NCBI GenBank assembly: GCA_963691835.1
Contig: OY829383.1
Span: 1,178,001 to 1,242,000, forward strand
Reading direction: 5' to 3'
Length of the DNA stretch: 64,000 bases
DNA from: G963691835 sp963691835
GTDB taxonomy: Bacteria > Pseudomonadota > Alphaproteobacteria > Thalassobaculales > Thalassobaculaceae
Made by a program: the position numbers and the translations under genes. The notes below the pieces were generated by a model that saw only the letters and a program-made list of their open reading frames with translations, had not been told where the DNA came from and searched no databases. Each line of letters starts with the position of its first letter. Positions within the stretch are counted from its first letter, which is position 1. Shown piece by piece: positions 1 through 8,389 of the stretch.

Positions 1-1
1 G

Positions 2-709
2 CCGCCGGCGGAGGCGGTGTCGATCCTCCGGGCCGCCGGCGTGCGGAAAGCGCTGGTCTCCAGTTCCGACGACCGTGGGACGCAGCTGTTATTCGAGGCA
101 GCGCCCGACATCATCGTTCCTTCCCTTCGACCCTACCGCCGGCGGGGAGAGATCCGGACCTGGATGCATGATCCGAGCGTGATCGACTATGTCGAAGACA
201 AGCTCGCGCGGTTCCAATATCGGGCCATCGGTGAACTTCACGCCTTCGGCGAGGATATCGACACGCCCGTCGTCCAGCGCATGATTGCTTTGGCCAAGGA
301 GTACGGCCTGCTGGTTCACGCGCACTCGGACGCGGATGCCGTCGACCGTATCTTCAAGACGGACCCGGATGCGTTCGTCCTTTGGGCCCACTCGGGCTTC
401 GACCGGCCGGAGGCGGTGCGGGACATGCTGGCGAAGCACCCCAATCTCTGGGCCGATCTCGCCTTCCGAACCGAGCAGGCGAGTGGTGGCGTGGTCAGTG
501 AAGACTGGCGGCCGGTGTTCGAAGCTTTTCCGGATCGGTTCATGGTCGGCACAGACACGTTCGCGCCAGAGCGGTGGTACTATGTGCAAGCCCATGCCTC
601 ATTCAGCCGCGGTTGGTTGAGCAGTCTGCCGAGGGATCTGGCCGAGAACATCGGTTACAGGAACGCGGAGGAGATGCTCCGCCGGGTATCGGAAGCGGGC
701 CGGCGCTAG
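2..709 (+). CDS. Amidohydrolase-family metal-dependent hydrolase, C-terminal part
   Basis: The frame is open back to the first bases of the window, so the true start lies outside and the GTG at 17 is not trusted. About 235 residues of an amidohydrolase-related TIM barrel are visible. Candidate metal or catalytic positions are the His pair in LLVHAHSDAD, the His of LWAHSGFD and the Asp of MVGTDTFAPERW near the C-terminus, which match the strand-end ligands of the amidohydrolase 2 (PF04909) type. Members hydrolyse or decarboxylate cyclic or aromatic substrates in the cytoplasm. Substrate cannot be read from the sequence. The gene precedes the YdhR-like monooxygenase at 805 and the Mo hydroxylase genes, suggesting a shared catabolic locus. 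Confidence 0.75.
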   Translation, partial: PPAEAVSILRAAGVRKALVSSSDDRGTQLLFEAAPDIIVPSLRPYRRRGEIRTWMHDPSVIDYVEDKLARFQYRAIGELHAFGEDIDTPVVQRMIALAKEYGLLVHAHSDADAVDRIFKTDPDAFVLWAHSGFDRPEAVRDMLAKHPNLWADLAFRTEQASGGVVSEDWRPVFEAFPDRFMVGTDTFAPERWYYVQAHASFSRGWLSSLPRDLAENIGYRNAEEMLRRVSEAGRR

Positions 710-804
710 CAACCCTTGCCGACCGCGTGATGACCGAAGGGCTGACGCCCGGTCAATTCTGTGCTGACGTTCGGAACAAGGAAAAAGCCCGACGGGAGGA
801 GACT

Positions 805-1152
805 ATGGGACAGTGCATCGTCATCGTTCAGTTTGATCTGCCAAAGCGCAGCCGGGAACAAGCCATCAACGGCGGACTGGGCTCCGCCCCGACCTATCGT
901 GGTTTGGAGGGCAAAGGCTTGATCCGGAAAGACTATCTGAACGGCGAAACAGGAACGGGCGGCGTCTATCTCTGGGAAAGCCGGGAAGCCGCTGAGGCCT
1001 GGTACACCGAAGACCTGGTCGCCTCCCTGACCGAACGGTTCGGCGTGCGGCCGACGCTGACGTGGTACGACACGCACGTGACCGTCGATAACGCCAAGGG
1101 AGAGACCCGCGTCGACGGCGAGCCGGTCACTGAAACCTCCGCTGCGGAATAA
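805..1152 (+). CDS. YdhR-like monooxygenase / dimeric alpha-beta barrel protein
   Basis: A 115-residue protein. The open frame runs back to 574, but ATG 805 is chosen because a GGGAGGA Shine-Dalgarno ends 4 bases before it and homology starts at MGQCIVIVQF. The central GGVYLWESREAAEAWY and later FGVRPTLTWYDTHVTVDN segments are characteristic of the YdhR putative mono-oxygenase family, small dimeric alpha+beta barrel proteins. Whether members are true oxygenases is unsettled; they often sit in aromatic or heterocycle catabolic operons. It lies about 95 bp after the amidohydrolase and about 195 bp before the Mo hydroxylase genes. Confidence 0.75.
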   Translation: MGQCIVIVQFDLPKRSREQAINGGLGSAPTYRGLEGKGLIRKDYLNGETGTGGVYLWESREAAEAWYTEDLVASLTERFGVRPTLTWYDTHVTVDNAKGETRVDGEPVTETSAAE

Positions 1153-1286
1153 CAGGATCAATCAAGGACACATGCTCCCTGACGCGGCTTTCGCCTCCAT
1201 TCCCCTTCGGAACGGGACCGTCGCGACACGGGGGGTGTTTCAATCGCGCTTGGCGTCGTAGCCTTGCCGCTCACGGATACCAGAGA

Positions 1287-1321
1287 CCACGAACCCCCGG
1301 GTCGACAACCGGGGGACGTGG
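1287..1321 (+). promoter_or_regulatory. GC-rich hairpin upstream of the Mo hydroxylase operon
   Basis: CCACG (1287-1291) pairs with CGTGG (1317-1321), and inside it CCCCCGG (1294-1300) pairs with CCGGGGG (1309-1315) around an 8-base loop. The foot of the stem is 25 bases before the coxM-type start. There is no U tract, so it is not a classical intrinsic terminator. It may be a leader structure, or a stop for upstream transcription. I cannot assign it to a known riboswitch. Confidence 0.45.
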
Positions 1322-1346
1322 CCCGACATGGACGACGGGGATAGGA

Positions 1347-2216
1347 ATGACCGATATGAAATACATGGCACCCGGCACCCTCGATGAGGCGGTGAAAGCC
1401 TTCGCCGAGGCAGACGGGGCCGCCCGCATTCTGGCCGGTGGTACGGATCTTCTCGTACAGATGCGCGCCGGCATGATCGAGCCGGGGCTGGTCGTCGACA
1501 TCAAGAAGATCCCGGAGATGACGGCCGTCACGGAAAACCCGGACGGCAGCATGGTCGTCGGTGCGGCTGTCTCCGGTGCCACGCTGGCGGAGCATCCCCG
1601 TTTCGGAAGCGTTTGGCCGGGTGTGCTGGAAGCGCTCAACCTGATCGGCTCCGATCAGATCCAGGGGCGCGCGTCAGCCGGTGGGAACCTCTGCAACGGC
1701 TCCCCCGCCGGCGATAGTGTTCCGGCAATGGTCGCCGCGGGCGCGATGGTCACAATCCAGGGCCCCAACGGCCGCCGGACAATACCGGTCGAGGACGTTC
1801 CAGCCGGTCCCGGCAGGACGACGCTGGCACCCGGCGAGATCCTTGTTAGCTTCACCTTGCCCGCCAGGGGACCGGGCTCCAGTGACGCCTATCTCCGGAT
1901 GATCCCCCGTACCGAGATGGACATCGCCGTCGTCGGCTGTGCCGTGAACCTGACGATGGAGAACGGGACATGCACCGCCGCGCGGGTCAGCCTCGGTGCC
2001 GTGGCGCCGACCGTCCTGCTGGTTGAGGATGCGGCGAAAGCCTTGGTCGGCAGCACACTCGATGAGGCAGCGGTCGAAGCCGCCGCGGCCGCGTGCCGGG
2101 CTGCCTGCAAGCCGATCGACGACAAGCGGGGCACCATTGTCTACCGCACCAAAATCTCCGGCGTGCTGCTGAAGCGGACCCTCGCCGTTGCCGCCGAACG
2201 CGCCGGGAGGGCTTGA
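1347..2216 (+). CDS. FAD-binding (medium) subunit of xanthine dehydrogenase-family Mo hydroxylase
   Basis: A 289-residue CoxM/HcrB-type flavoprotein subunit that passes electrons from the 2Fe-2S subunit to FAD. FAD-binding motifs are ILAGGTDLLVQMR (about residues 28-40) and SAGGNLCNGSPAGD (about 110-123). ATG 1347 gives MTDMKYMAPG; ATG 1356 is a possible alternative. The length matches the family (280-290). The gene is 3 bp ahead of the 2Fe-2S subunit, and medium-small-large order is that of CO dehydrogenase-type operons. Family membership is certain; substrate is not. CODH is disfavoured by the large-subunit active-site loop. Confidence 0.93.
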   Translation: MTDMKYMAPGTLDEAVKAFAEADGAARILAGGTDLLVQMRAGMIEPGLVVDIKKIPEMTAVTENPDGSMVVGAAVSGATLAEHPRFGSVWPGVLEALNLIGSDQIQGRASAGGNLCNGSPAGDSVPAMVAAGAMVTIQGPNGRRTIPVEDVPAGPGRTTLAPGEILVSFTLPARGPGSSDAYLRMIPRTEMDIAVVGCAVNLTMENGTCTAARVSLGAVAPTVLLVEDAAKALVGSTLDEAAVEAAAAACRAACKPIDDKRGTIVYRTKISGVLLKRTLAVAAERAGRA

Positions 2217-2219
2217 GCC

Positions 2220-2702
2220 ATGGCGAAGATGCATATCACCACCACGATCAATGGCGAGCCGACGGAGTTTCTGTGCAGCCCGTCCGACACCATGTTGGAC
2301 GCGCTTCGAGGGCCGCTTGGGTTGACCGGCTCGAAGGAAGGTTGCGGCTCCGGCGACTGCGGCGCCTGCAGCATCACCTTGGACGGGCAGCTCATCTGTT
2401 CCTGTTTGATGCTGGCCGCGGAGGCCGACGGTGCCGAAATCGAGACCATCGAGGGCATGGCCGAGGGCGATGCCCTTCATCCCCTTCAGCAAAAGTTTCT
2501 TGAGTCGGCCGCTCTTCAGTGCGGGATTTGCACGCCCGGCTTCCTGATGGCCGCAAAAGCGCTGCTTGAGAAGAACCCCAACCCCTCAGAGACGGAGGTT
2601 CGGTACGCGCTTGCCGGCAACCTCTGTCGATGCACCGGATACGACAAGATTGTGCATGCGGTTCTCGACACCGCCGCCGACATGCGGGAGGCAGCTCAAT
2701 GA
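2220..2702 (+). CDS. 2Fe-2S (small) subunit of Mo hydroxylase
   Basis: A 160-residue CoxS-type protein with both expected [2Fe-2S] clusters. The plant-ferredoxin-type cluster ligands are Cys42, Cys47, Cys50 and Cys62 (GCGSGDCGAC), and the alpha-helical-domain cluster ligands are Cys101, Cys104, Cys136 and Cys138 (CGICTPGF and NLCRCTGY). It relays electrons from the Mo-pterin centre to FAD. It begins 3 bp after the medium subunit and its TGA overlaps the ATG of the large subunit (ATGA), implying translational coupling of an equimolar complex. Confidence 0.95.
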   Translation: MAKMHITTTINGEPTEFLCSPSDTMLDALRGPLGLTGSKEGCGSGDCGACSITLDGQLICSCLMLAAEADGAEIETIEGMAEGDALHPLQQKFLESAALQCGICTPGFLMAAKALLEKNPNPSETEVRYALAGNLCRCTGYDKIVHAVLDTAADMREAAQ

Positions 2703-4954
2703 CCGATACGACGAACAAGTGGATTGGCACCAACACCATCCGTCCTGACGGCGCAGATAAGGTCACCGGCCGTGCCGCTTACGCCGCCGACACCACGATG
2801 CCCGGGATGATCTGGGGCAAGGTCCTGCGAAGCCCCCATCCACACGCAATCATCCGGTCGATCGACACCTCGAAGGCCGAAGCCTATCCCGGTGTGAAAG
2901 CCGTGGTCACGGCGGCGGACATCATCGACTTCCCGACGGATACCTCCGTCATGCTCGGCATCCAGGATATGCGCTGGATGTGCCGGAACGTCATGGCGCG
3001 GGAGAAGGCTCTCTTCCACGGCCACCCCGTCGCTGCGGTTGCCGCCATGTCGGAAGCGATTGCCGCAGAAGCATGCAAGTTGATCGAGGTGGACTATGAG
3101 GTGCTGCCCTGGGCGATCGAGATTGAAGACGCGCTGAAGCCCGATGCGCCGATCCTTCACGACTTCGTCCAGTTCGAGGGCAAGCCCTCCAACATCGCCG
3201 GCACGCTGGAGCACAAGCTGGGCAACGTTGAGGCCGGTTTCGCCGAGGCGGACGTAGTCATCGAGAAGGACTTCGACACCCGGCCGGTGCACCAGGGCTA
3301 TATCGAGCCTCATGCCTGTTTGGTCAGCGTCGCCTCTGACGGCAAGACGACAATCTGGAGCTCGAGCCAAGGCCAGTTCATGGTCCGGGCGATGACCTCG
3401 TATCTGACCGGCCTGCCCCAGAGCAGCATCCGCGCGATCCCAGCTGAGATCGGCGGTGGCTTCGGCGGCAAAACGATCGTCTATCTAGAGCCGGTTGCCA
3501 CGCTTCTGTCCAAGAAGTCAGGCTTGCCGGTGAAGATGGTCATGACCCGGGAAGAGGTCATGCGCGCCACGGGTCCGACCTCGGGCTCCACCAGCACGGT
3601 GAAGATCGGGGCGATGAAGGACGGCCGTATCGTTGCGGCGCAGGGTGTCTTCTACCTCCAGGCTGGCGCGTTCCCGGGCTCCCCGATCCGGGGGGCCGCG
3701 GGTTGCGCATTCGCGCCGTATAACATCCCGAACGTGCTCTCACGAGGCTATGACGTGGTTTGCAACCGCTCCAAGGTCGCGGCCTACCGGGCACCGGGCG
3801 CCCCGATTGGTGCCTACGGTGTCGAATGCGTTCTGGACGAGATCGCAGAAGCCATCGGCATGGATCCGCTCGATCTCCGGATCAAGAACGCGGCCCGCGA
3901 GGGGACGAAGGCGGCACACGGTCCGACCTACCCGCGCATCGGCTTGCTTGAGACGATGGAAGCAGCACGGGCGCACGACCACTATAAAGCCCCGCTTGGC
4001 AAGCTTCAGGGACGGGGTGTGGCCAGCGGTTACTGGTTCAACGCCGGTGGTGAGAGCAGTGCCCAGGTGAACATCACCGAGGACGGCAACGTCGTCGTCA
4101 TGACCGGCCACCCGGACATCGGAGGCTCCCGCGCTGCGATCGCCAACATCGCTGCCGAACTGCTGGGCATCGATTACCGCCGGGTTTCCGTTCTGATCGG
4201 TGACACCGCCACGGTCGGCTACAGCAACCTGACCGGCGGCAGCCGCGTGCTGTTCGCCTCCGCCATGGTGGTCACTCAATCGGCGGAACAGGTGATCGGC
4301 CAACTCAAGGCGCGGGCCGCGATGATCTGGGGCATCGATCCAGAGTCGGTTGTCTGGGAGAACGGCGAAGCCCGGCCGAGTGGTGAGCACTCGGGCAACT
4401 TCCCAACCCTCAATCTGGAGGAAATCGCCGCGAAGGCCAGCGAGACCGGGGGTCCCATCGGGGCGGGTGTCCAGCTCAACACCACCGGAGCGGAAGGCGG
4501 CTTCAGCACGCATATCTGCGATGTTGAGGTGGATGTGGATCTCGGTATCGCCCGGGTGCTTCGCTACACCTCTTTCCAGGACGTAGGCCGCGCGATTCAT
4601 CCGGCTTATGTGGAGGGCCAGATCCAGGGCGGTGCCGTTCAGGGCATCGGCTGGGCGTTGAACGAGGAGTACATCTATAACGCCAAGGGAGAGGTCGATA
4701 ACCCAGGCTTCCTCGACTACCGGATGCCGGTCTGCTCCGACATGCCGATGCTGGATGCCGTGATGATCGAGATCCCGAACCCGAAGCATCCGCAGGGCGT
4801 GCGCGGTGTCGGCGAGGTCCCGCTGGTGCCGGTGCTGTCCGCCGTCGCCAACGCGATCTACGACGCGCTGGGCAAGCGGTACTACAGCCTGCCTATGTCC
4901 CCGCCGAAGATCCTCGAGGGTCTCGACGAGGGCGTCCCGCAAGCGGCGGAATAA
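2699..4954 (+). CDS. Molybdopterin-binding (large) subunit of xanthine dehydrogenase-family hydroxylase
   Basis: A 751-residue CoxL/XdhB-type Mo-cytosine-dinucleotide-binding subunit. The frame extends upstream to 2630, but that part overlaps the small subunit; ATG 2699 overlaps its stop and gives MTDTTNKWIG. The active-site loop is AYRAPGAP (about 362-369), not the AYxCSFR loop of form I CO dehydrogenases. The catalytic Glu is in GVRGVGE near residue 706. GGGFGGK for the first Mo-cofactor contacts is near residue 257. It therefore looks like a hydroxylase of an N-heterocycle, aromatic CoA ester or aldehyde, inserting water-derived oxygen. The substrate is unknown; the MetX-like hydrolase downstream and YdhR-like protein upstream suggest a small heterocycle pathway. 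Confidence 0.93.
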   Translation: MTDTTNKWIGTNTIRPDGADKVTGRAAYAADTTMPGMIWGKVLRSPHPHAIIRSIDTSKAEAYPGVKAVVTAADIIDFPTDTSVMLGIQDMRWMCRNVMAREKALFHGHPVAAVAAMSEAIAAEACKLIEVDYEVLPWAIEIEDALKPDAPILHDFVQFEGKPSNIAGTLEHKLGNVEAGFAEADVVIEKDFDTRPVHQGYIEPHACLVSVASDGKTTIWSSSQGQFMVRAMTSYLTGLPQSSIRAIPAEIGGGFGGKTIVYLEPVATLLSKKSGLPVKMVMTREEVMRATGPTSGSTSTVKIGAMKDGRIVAAQGVFYLQAGAFPGSPIRGAAGCAFAPYNIPNVLSRGYDVVCNRSKVAAYRAPGAPIGAYGVECVLDEIAEAIGMDPLDLRIKNAAREGTKAAHGPTYPRIGLLETMEAARAHDHYKAPLGKLQGRGVASGYWFNAGGESSAQVNITEDGNVVVMTGHPDIGGSRAAIANIAAELLGIDYRRVSVLIGDTATVGYSNLTGGSRVLFASAMVVTQSAEQVIGQLKARAAMIWGIDPESVVWENGEARPSGEHSGNFPTLNLEEIAAKASETGGPIGAGVQLNTTGAEGGFSTHICDVEVDVDLGIARVLRYTSFQDVGRAIHPAYVEGQIQGGAVQGIGWALNEEYIYNAKGEVDNPGFLDYRMPVCSDMPMLDAVMIEIPNPKHPQGVRGVGEVPLVPVLSAVANAIYDALGKRYYSLPMSPPKILEGLDEGVPQAAE

Positions 4955-4965
4955 GTCGCGAGGGT

Positions 4966-4992
4966 CCGGACGGTGGGGATCTCACCGTCCGG
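4966..4992 (+). terminator. Strong hairpin after the Mo hydroxylase large subunit
   Basis: CCGGACGGTG (4966-4975) pairs perfectly with CACCGTCCGG (4983-4992) around a 7-base loop, 11 bp after the large-subunit stop. It lacks a following T run, so it may act as an imperfect terminator, a 3' stabilising element or an attenuator before the alpha/beta hydrolase gene. Confidence 0.45.
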
Positions 4993-5052
4993 GTCGCGCT
5001 GTCAGGGACCCATCAGTTTCCTGCAATAGAACTCTTGTGCTGAGCGGAGCCG

Positions 5053-6069
5053 ATGATGCCGGACTACGATGTCTTTGATCTGGGTCCGACCCGGCTCCAG
5101 CTTGGTGCGACTGTTCCAAGCCTGAAGCTCGCCTACAAGACCTATGGCACCTTGTCGGCGGCCAAGGACAACGTCGTCCTGTATCCAACCTCCTACGGGG
5201 CTCAGCACATCGACACCGAATGGCTGATCGGCGAAGGGCGCGTTCTCGACCCGAGCCGCTGGTTCATTGTCATCCCGAACATGTTCGCGAACGGTCTCTC
5301 CTCCAGCCCGAGCAATCTGCCGGAGCCGCTCACCTTCGGGCGTGCGCCGACATTCACCCATTGGGACAATGTGCACGCCCAGCGCCGCCTGATGGCGGAG
5401 GTCTTCGGCGTCACGCGACTGGCGTTGATCTACGGCTGGTCCATGGGGGGACAGCAGGCGCTTCATTGGGGGGCGATCTTCCCGGATCAGGTCGAGCGGA
5501 TTTGTGCTGTCTGCACCAGCGCCAGGACGTCCGAACACAACAAGGTTTTCCTGGAGGGCGTTAAAGCCACCCTGACGGCCGACCCGAACTGGTCGGGAAC
5601 CCATTTCCGGGGTCGGCCGGTCACGGGACTGCAGGCGATGGGCCGGGTCTACGCGGGCTGGGCCATGAGCCAGGCGTTCTACCGCCGGAAGCTCTGGGCC
5701 GAGGTGGGTTTCAGTTCCCTCGAAGACTGGATGGTCCGGAGCTGGGAGGCCAACTTCCTGCGCCGGGACGGAGACGATCTGCTTGGAAGCCTGGAGACCT
5801 GGTACCGGTCAGACATCAGTGATAACGACCTTTTCGGTGGGGATCTGAAGAAGGCACTAGGGGCCATAACGGCGAGAAGCATCATCATGCCATCGACGAC
5901 AGATCTGTATTTCACGGCCCATGACGGGGAAGTGGAAACGGCAATGATGCCGAACGCCGAGTTCCGTCCGATCGTCTCCGACTGGGGACACCGGGCCGGC
6001 AATCCGGCTTTCAATCCGGAGGATGAGGCTGTTCTCAGACGAGCGGTCGACGATCTGCTTGATGGCTGA
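5053..6069 (+). CDS. MetX-like alpha/beta hydrolase (homoserine O-acetyltransferase family)
   Basis: A 338-residue alpha/beta-hydrolase of the MetX family. The full triad is visible: Ser130 in the nucleophile elbow YGWSMGGQQ, Asp284 in TTDLYF and His313 in DWGHRAG. It is a little shorter than typical MetX (about 370-390), and the elbow is GWSMGG rather than GGSMGG. Homologues of this divergent type occur in catabolic clusters, where they hydrolyse amide or ester intermediates rather than make O-acetylhomoserine. The location directly after a Mo hydroxylase favours a degradative role, for instance opening a hydroxylated heterocycle; that is inference. Start ATG 5053 (ATG 5056 is equally possible) follows a weak GCGGAG site. 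Confidence 0.8.
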   Translation: MMPDYDVFDLGPTRLQLGATVPSLKLAYKTYGTLSAAKDNVVLYPTSYGAQHIDTEWLIGEGRVLDPSRWFIVIPNMFANGLSSSPSNLPEPLTFGRAPTFTHWDNVHAQRRLMAEVFGVTRLALIYGWSMGGQQALHWGAIFPDQVERICAVCTSARTSEHNKVFLEGVKATLTADPNWSGTHFRGRPVTGLQAMGRVYAGWAMSQAFYRRKLWAEVGFSSLEDWMVRSWEANFLRRDGDDLLGSLETWYRSDISDNDLFGGDLKKALGAITARSIIMPSTTDLYFTAHDGEVETAMMPNAEFRPIVSDWGHRAGNPAFNPEDEAVLRRAVDDLLDG

Positions 6070-6084
6070 ACACCAACGATGGCC

Positions 6085-7137
6085 TTAAACCGCCTCGGCG
6101 ACAAAGGCGGCGTCTGAGATCTGGTGTCGCCGGGCGATCCAACGCACCGCATCCTTTACGATCGACCGGAGTTCCGAGCGGCGGGGCCGCCAACCAAGCA
6201 CCTTCTTTGCGAGGGTTGCGTCCGCGACAAGCCGTGCGGGGTCACCCGGGCGTCGCGCGGTCTCAACAACATGGATCTCCCGGCCAACGACGTCCTCGAC
6301 GATGCCGATCACATCACGAACCGTGTAACCTCTATTGGTTCCGAGGTTCGCGATCAGACTATCGCCCCCGTCCAGCATCCGCTGAAGAGCGAGGACATGA
6401 GCCTGCGCCAGATCGCTGACATGGACGTAGTCCCGGACGCAGGTGCCGTCAGGCGTTTCATAATCGGTTCCGAAGACCGAGATACTTTCTCGGAGACCGA
6501 GCGCCGTCTGAATGACCAGCGGGATCAGATGCGTCTCGGGGTCGTGATCCTCCCCAAGATCTCCATCCGGGTCAGCCCCGGCCGCGTTGAAGTATCGCAA
6601 GGCGGTCGCCGTAAAACGCTCGGCGGAGCAAACGTCCCGTAAAGCTTCCTCAACGAAGAGCTTGCTGCGGCCATAAGGGTTCACGGGGTTCAGCGCATGG
6701 GTCTCCGCAATGGGTGTTGTTGCGGGTTCGCCATAAACAGCGGCCGTGGACGACATCACAAGCGTCCTCACACCGGCATCGATCATCGTGTTGACCAGCG
6801 AAAGCGTGCCAGCGACGTTGGTCTCATAGAATGTACGGGGTGCGATGACGGACCGCCCAGCTTCGATCAGGGCTGCGAAATGCAGAACCCCAACAGGCCG
6901 GTACCGCGCAATGATCGCCCGCAGATGCGCGGTGTCTGAAAGCTGTCCCCGTTCCAATGGCCCCCATCGGACAGCATCAGGACGGCCGTTCGAGAGATTG
7001 TCATAAACGATCGGTAGGAAACCGGCGCGGTAGAGCGCCTTGCAGGCATGGCTGCCGACATATCCCGCCCCTCCCGTCACAAGAACGCGCCTGCGCGCCG
7101 ATACCGGTGAAACAGGGGACCGGAAAGGAACTGTCAT
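6085..7137 (-). CDS. galE: UDP-glucose 4-epimerase
   Basis: A 350-residue extended SDR that interconverts UDP-glucose and UDP-galactose for polysaccharide synthesis in the cytoplasm. The Rossmann motif TGGAGYVGSH is at about residues 21-30. The catalytic set is SSTAAVYG (130 onward) and Tyr155/Lys159 in NPYGRSK. The FNAAGADPDGDLGEDH and DGTCVRDYVHVSDLAQAH segments are typical of GalE. It has about 15 extra N-terminal residues before the first beta strand. It is convergent with the MetX-like gene, only 15 bp apart, and is not linked to the catabolic genes around it; PPK2 is transcribed away from it. Confidence 0.93.
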   Translation of the reverse strand: MTVPFRSPVSPVSARRRVLVTGGAGYVGSHACKALYRAGFLPIVYDNLSNGRPDAVRWGPLERGQLSDTAHLRAIIARYRPVGVLHFAALIEAGRSVIAPRTFYETNVAGTLSLVNTMIDAGVRTLVMSSTAAVYGEPATTPIAETHALNPVNPYGRSKLFVEEALRDVCSAERFTATALRYFNAAGADPDGDLGEDHDPETHLIPLVIQTALGLRESISVFGTDYETPDGTCVRDYVHVSDLAQAHVLALQRMLDGGDSLIANLGTNRGYTVRDVIGIVEDVVGREIHVVETARRPGDPARLVADATLAKKVLGWRPRRSELRSIVKDAVRWIARRHQISDAAFVAEAV

Positions 7138-7504
7138 TGGATGAGCACCACCACGGCGATCGACTTGATCACGTCAAGCCATCGCCATCTTCGAGAAATT
7201 AATGAGTCGATAGGAAATACACTACCTCACGTAAGATACTATTTGATCCTTTAGAGTAATAAATTCAACATTATTCTTAAAAATCTCTTTCTTTATTTGG
7301 TTTTGTTTATCAACATTATTCACTTCGAGAAAATCCATCAAAGTACATCCGTATGACATGCTGACACGCCAACGGACCGTTGGGGCGTTTGACATTCAGC
7401 GCCCGGTCGCGGGGTTTATCGGATACTTCAGTCTTGCCTGCCCTAAGGGGAGGTTGCTCCAATCCAACGGGTTCGTAGTCAGCGCGCCCCCAAACTGGAG
7501 CTCG
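7138..7504. promoter_or_regulatory. AT-rich divergent intergenic region between galE and ppk2
   Basis: 367 bp without a gene. The part from about 7195 to 7330 is markedly AT-rich against the GC-rich surroundings and contains the 12-bp direct repeat TCAACATTATTC at 7265-7276 and 7310-7321 (45 bp apart). This is the likely promoter region for galE (minus) and PPK2 (plus). I cannot name a sigma factor or regulator for it. A frame open from 7358 into the PPK2 gene would add 49 residues with no family resemblance and is not accepted. Confidence 0.5.
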
Positions 7505-8290
7505 ATGGGCACACTCATGAAAAAGAGCAAACAAAAGACAAGAAAGAGCGACCCAACCGCGGACCTTGAGAAAATACTGCGTGAACAGCAGAAGCATCTG
7601 GCGCTCTTGCAGCAGGCTTACTCCCGGACGGGACGGCGCGCCCTGATCGCGATTGAGGGACACGATGCCGCCGGAAAAGGGGGCGTTATCCGGCGCATCG
7701 GCTGGGCTTTGGACCCCCGCAGCCTTCGGGTTCACGCAATCGGCGCACCGAATGAGGTCGAGGCACGGCAACACTGGCTCAAACGGTTCTGGTCGCGGAT
7801 GCCCGACGCCGGTGAGTTCGTGATTTTTGACCGGTCCTGGTACGGGCGGGTCCTCGTTGAGCGGATCCAAGGCTTCGCGATGCCGAACGACTGGCAGCGC
7901 GGCTACGACGAGATCGTTTCATTCGAGAAGGTCCTGACCGACGAAGGTGTTAGGATCGTCAAACTCCTGATGGAGATCTCTCTCAATACCCAGTACCGGC
8001 GGTTCTTGGATCGATATGAGAACCCTGCCAAGCGGTGGAAGCTGACCGAGGAGGATCTCCGGAACCGGGCGAAGTACGATGAGTACGTGAACGCCTACGA
8101 GGAGATGGTGTCCCGGACCGATCGTCCCGACGCCCGGTGGCACCGGATCGATGCAAACGACAAGGCTCAAGCCCGCATTGATGCGTTTCAGGCGATCATC
8201 GATGTCTTGGGAGAGGGTGTCGACCTGACGCCGCCGCCGGCCCCTTTCGCGGTCTCCGCATTCTTCGAAAAGTCCGAGAACGGGCCCTGA
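7505..8290 (+). CDS. ppk2: Polyphosphate kinase 2 family protein
   Basis: A 261-residue PPK2-family P-loop kinase that transfers phosphate between inorganic polyphosphate and nucleotides. Walker A is GHDAAGKGG (about 52-60), Walker B is FDRSWYGRVLVERI (about 108-121), and the lid region includes RRFLDRYENPAKRWKLT. Length and lack of domain duplication fit single-domain PPK2; sequence alone does not tell ADP- from AMP-phosphorylating classes. Start ATG 7505 is chosen because GGAG lies 5-6 bases upstream and the protein then begins with a Lys-rich tail; ATG 7517 is an alternative. It stands alone between galE and the GntR operon. Confidence 0.92.
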   Translation: MGTLMKKSKQKTRKSDPTADLEKILREQQKHLALLQQAYSRTGRRALIAIEGHDAAGKGGVIRRIGWALDPRSLRVHAIGAPNEVEARQHWLKRFWSRMPDAGEFVIFDRSWYGRVLVERIQGFAMPNDWQRGYDEIVSFEKVLTDEGVRIVKLLMEISLNTQYRRFLDRYENPAKRWKLTEEDLRNRAKYDEYVNAYEEMVSRTDRPDARWHRIDANDKAQARIDAFQAIIDVLGEGVDLTPPPAPFAVSAFFEKSENGP

Positions 8291-8356
8291 TACCAACCCA
8301 ATTGCTGAGGGGCATCAGGCGCGCTCCCACAGGTGCGTCTTGACTCCTACACAATA

Positions 8357-8364
8357 TGTATACA
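8357..8364. promoter_or_regulatory. Candidate GntR operator (TGTATACA)
   Basis: TGTATACA is a perfect 8-bp palindrome in an otherwise non-repetitive 100-bp leader and lies 26-33 bases before the chosen gntR start. Palindromes with a GTATAC core are common operators of FCD-type GntR regulators, so autoregulation of the operon is a reasonable inference. Without a second copy or binding data it is only a candidate. Confidence 0.4.
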
Positions 8365-8389
8365 AAGTGTGCGCAACTTGATTTGGGCT

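Noticed and set aside
2699..4954. CO dehydrogenase large subunit (coxL)
   Set aside because: The active-site loop is AYRAPG, not the AYxCSFR of form I CODH, so the general xanthine dehydrogenase-family name is used.
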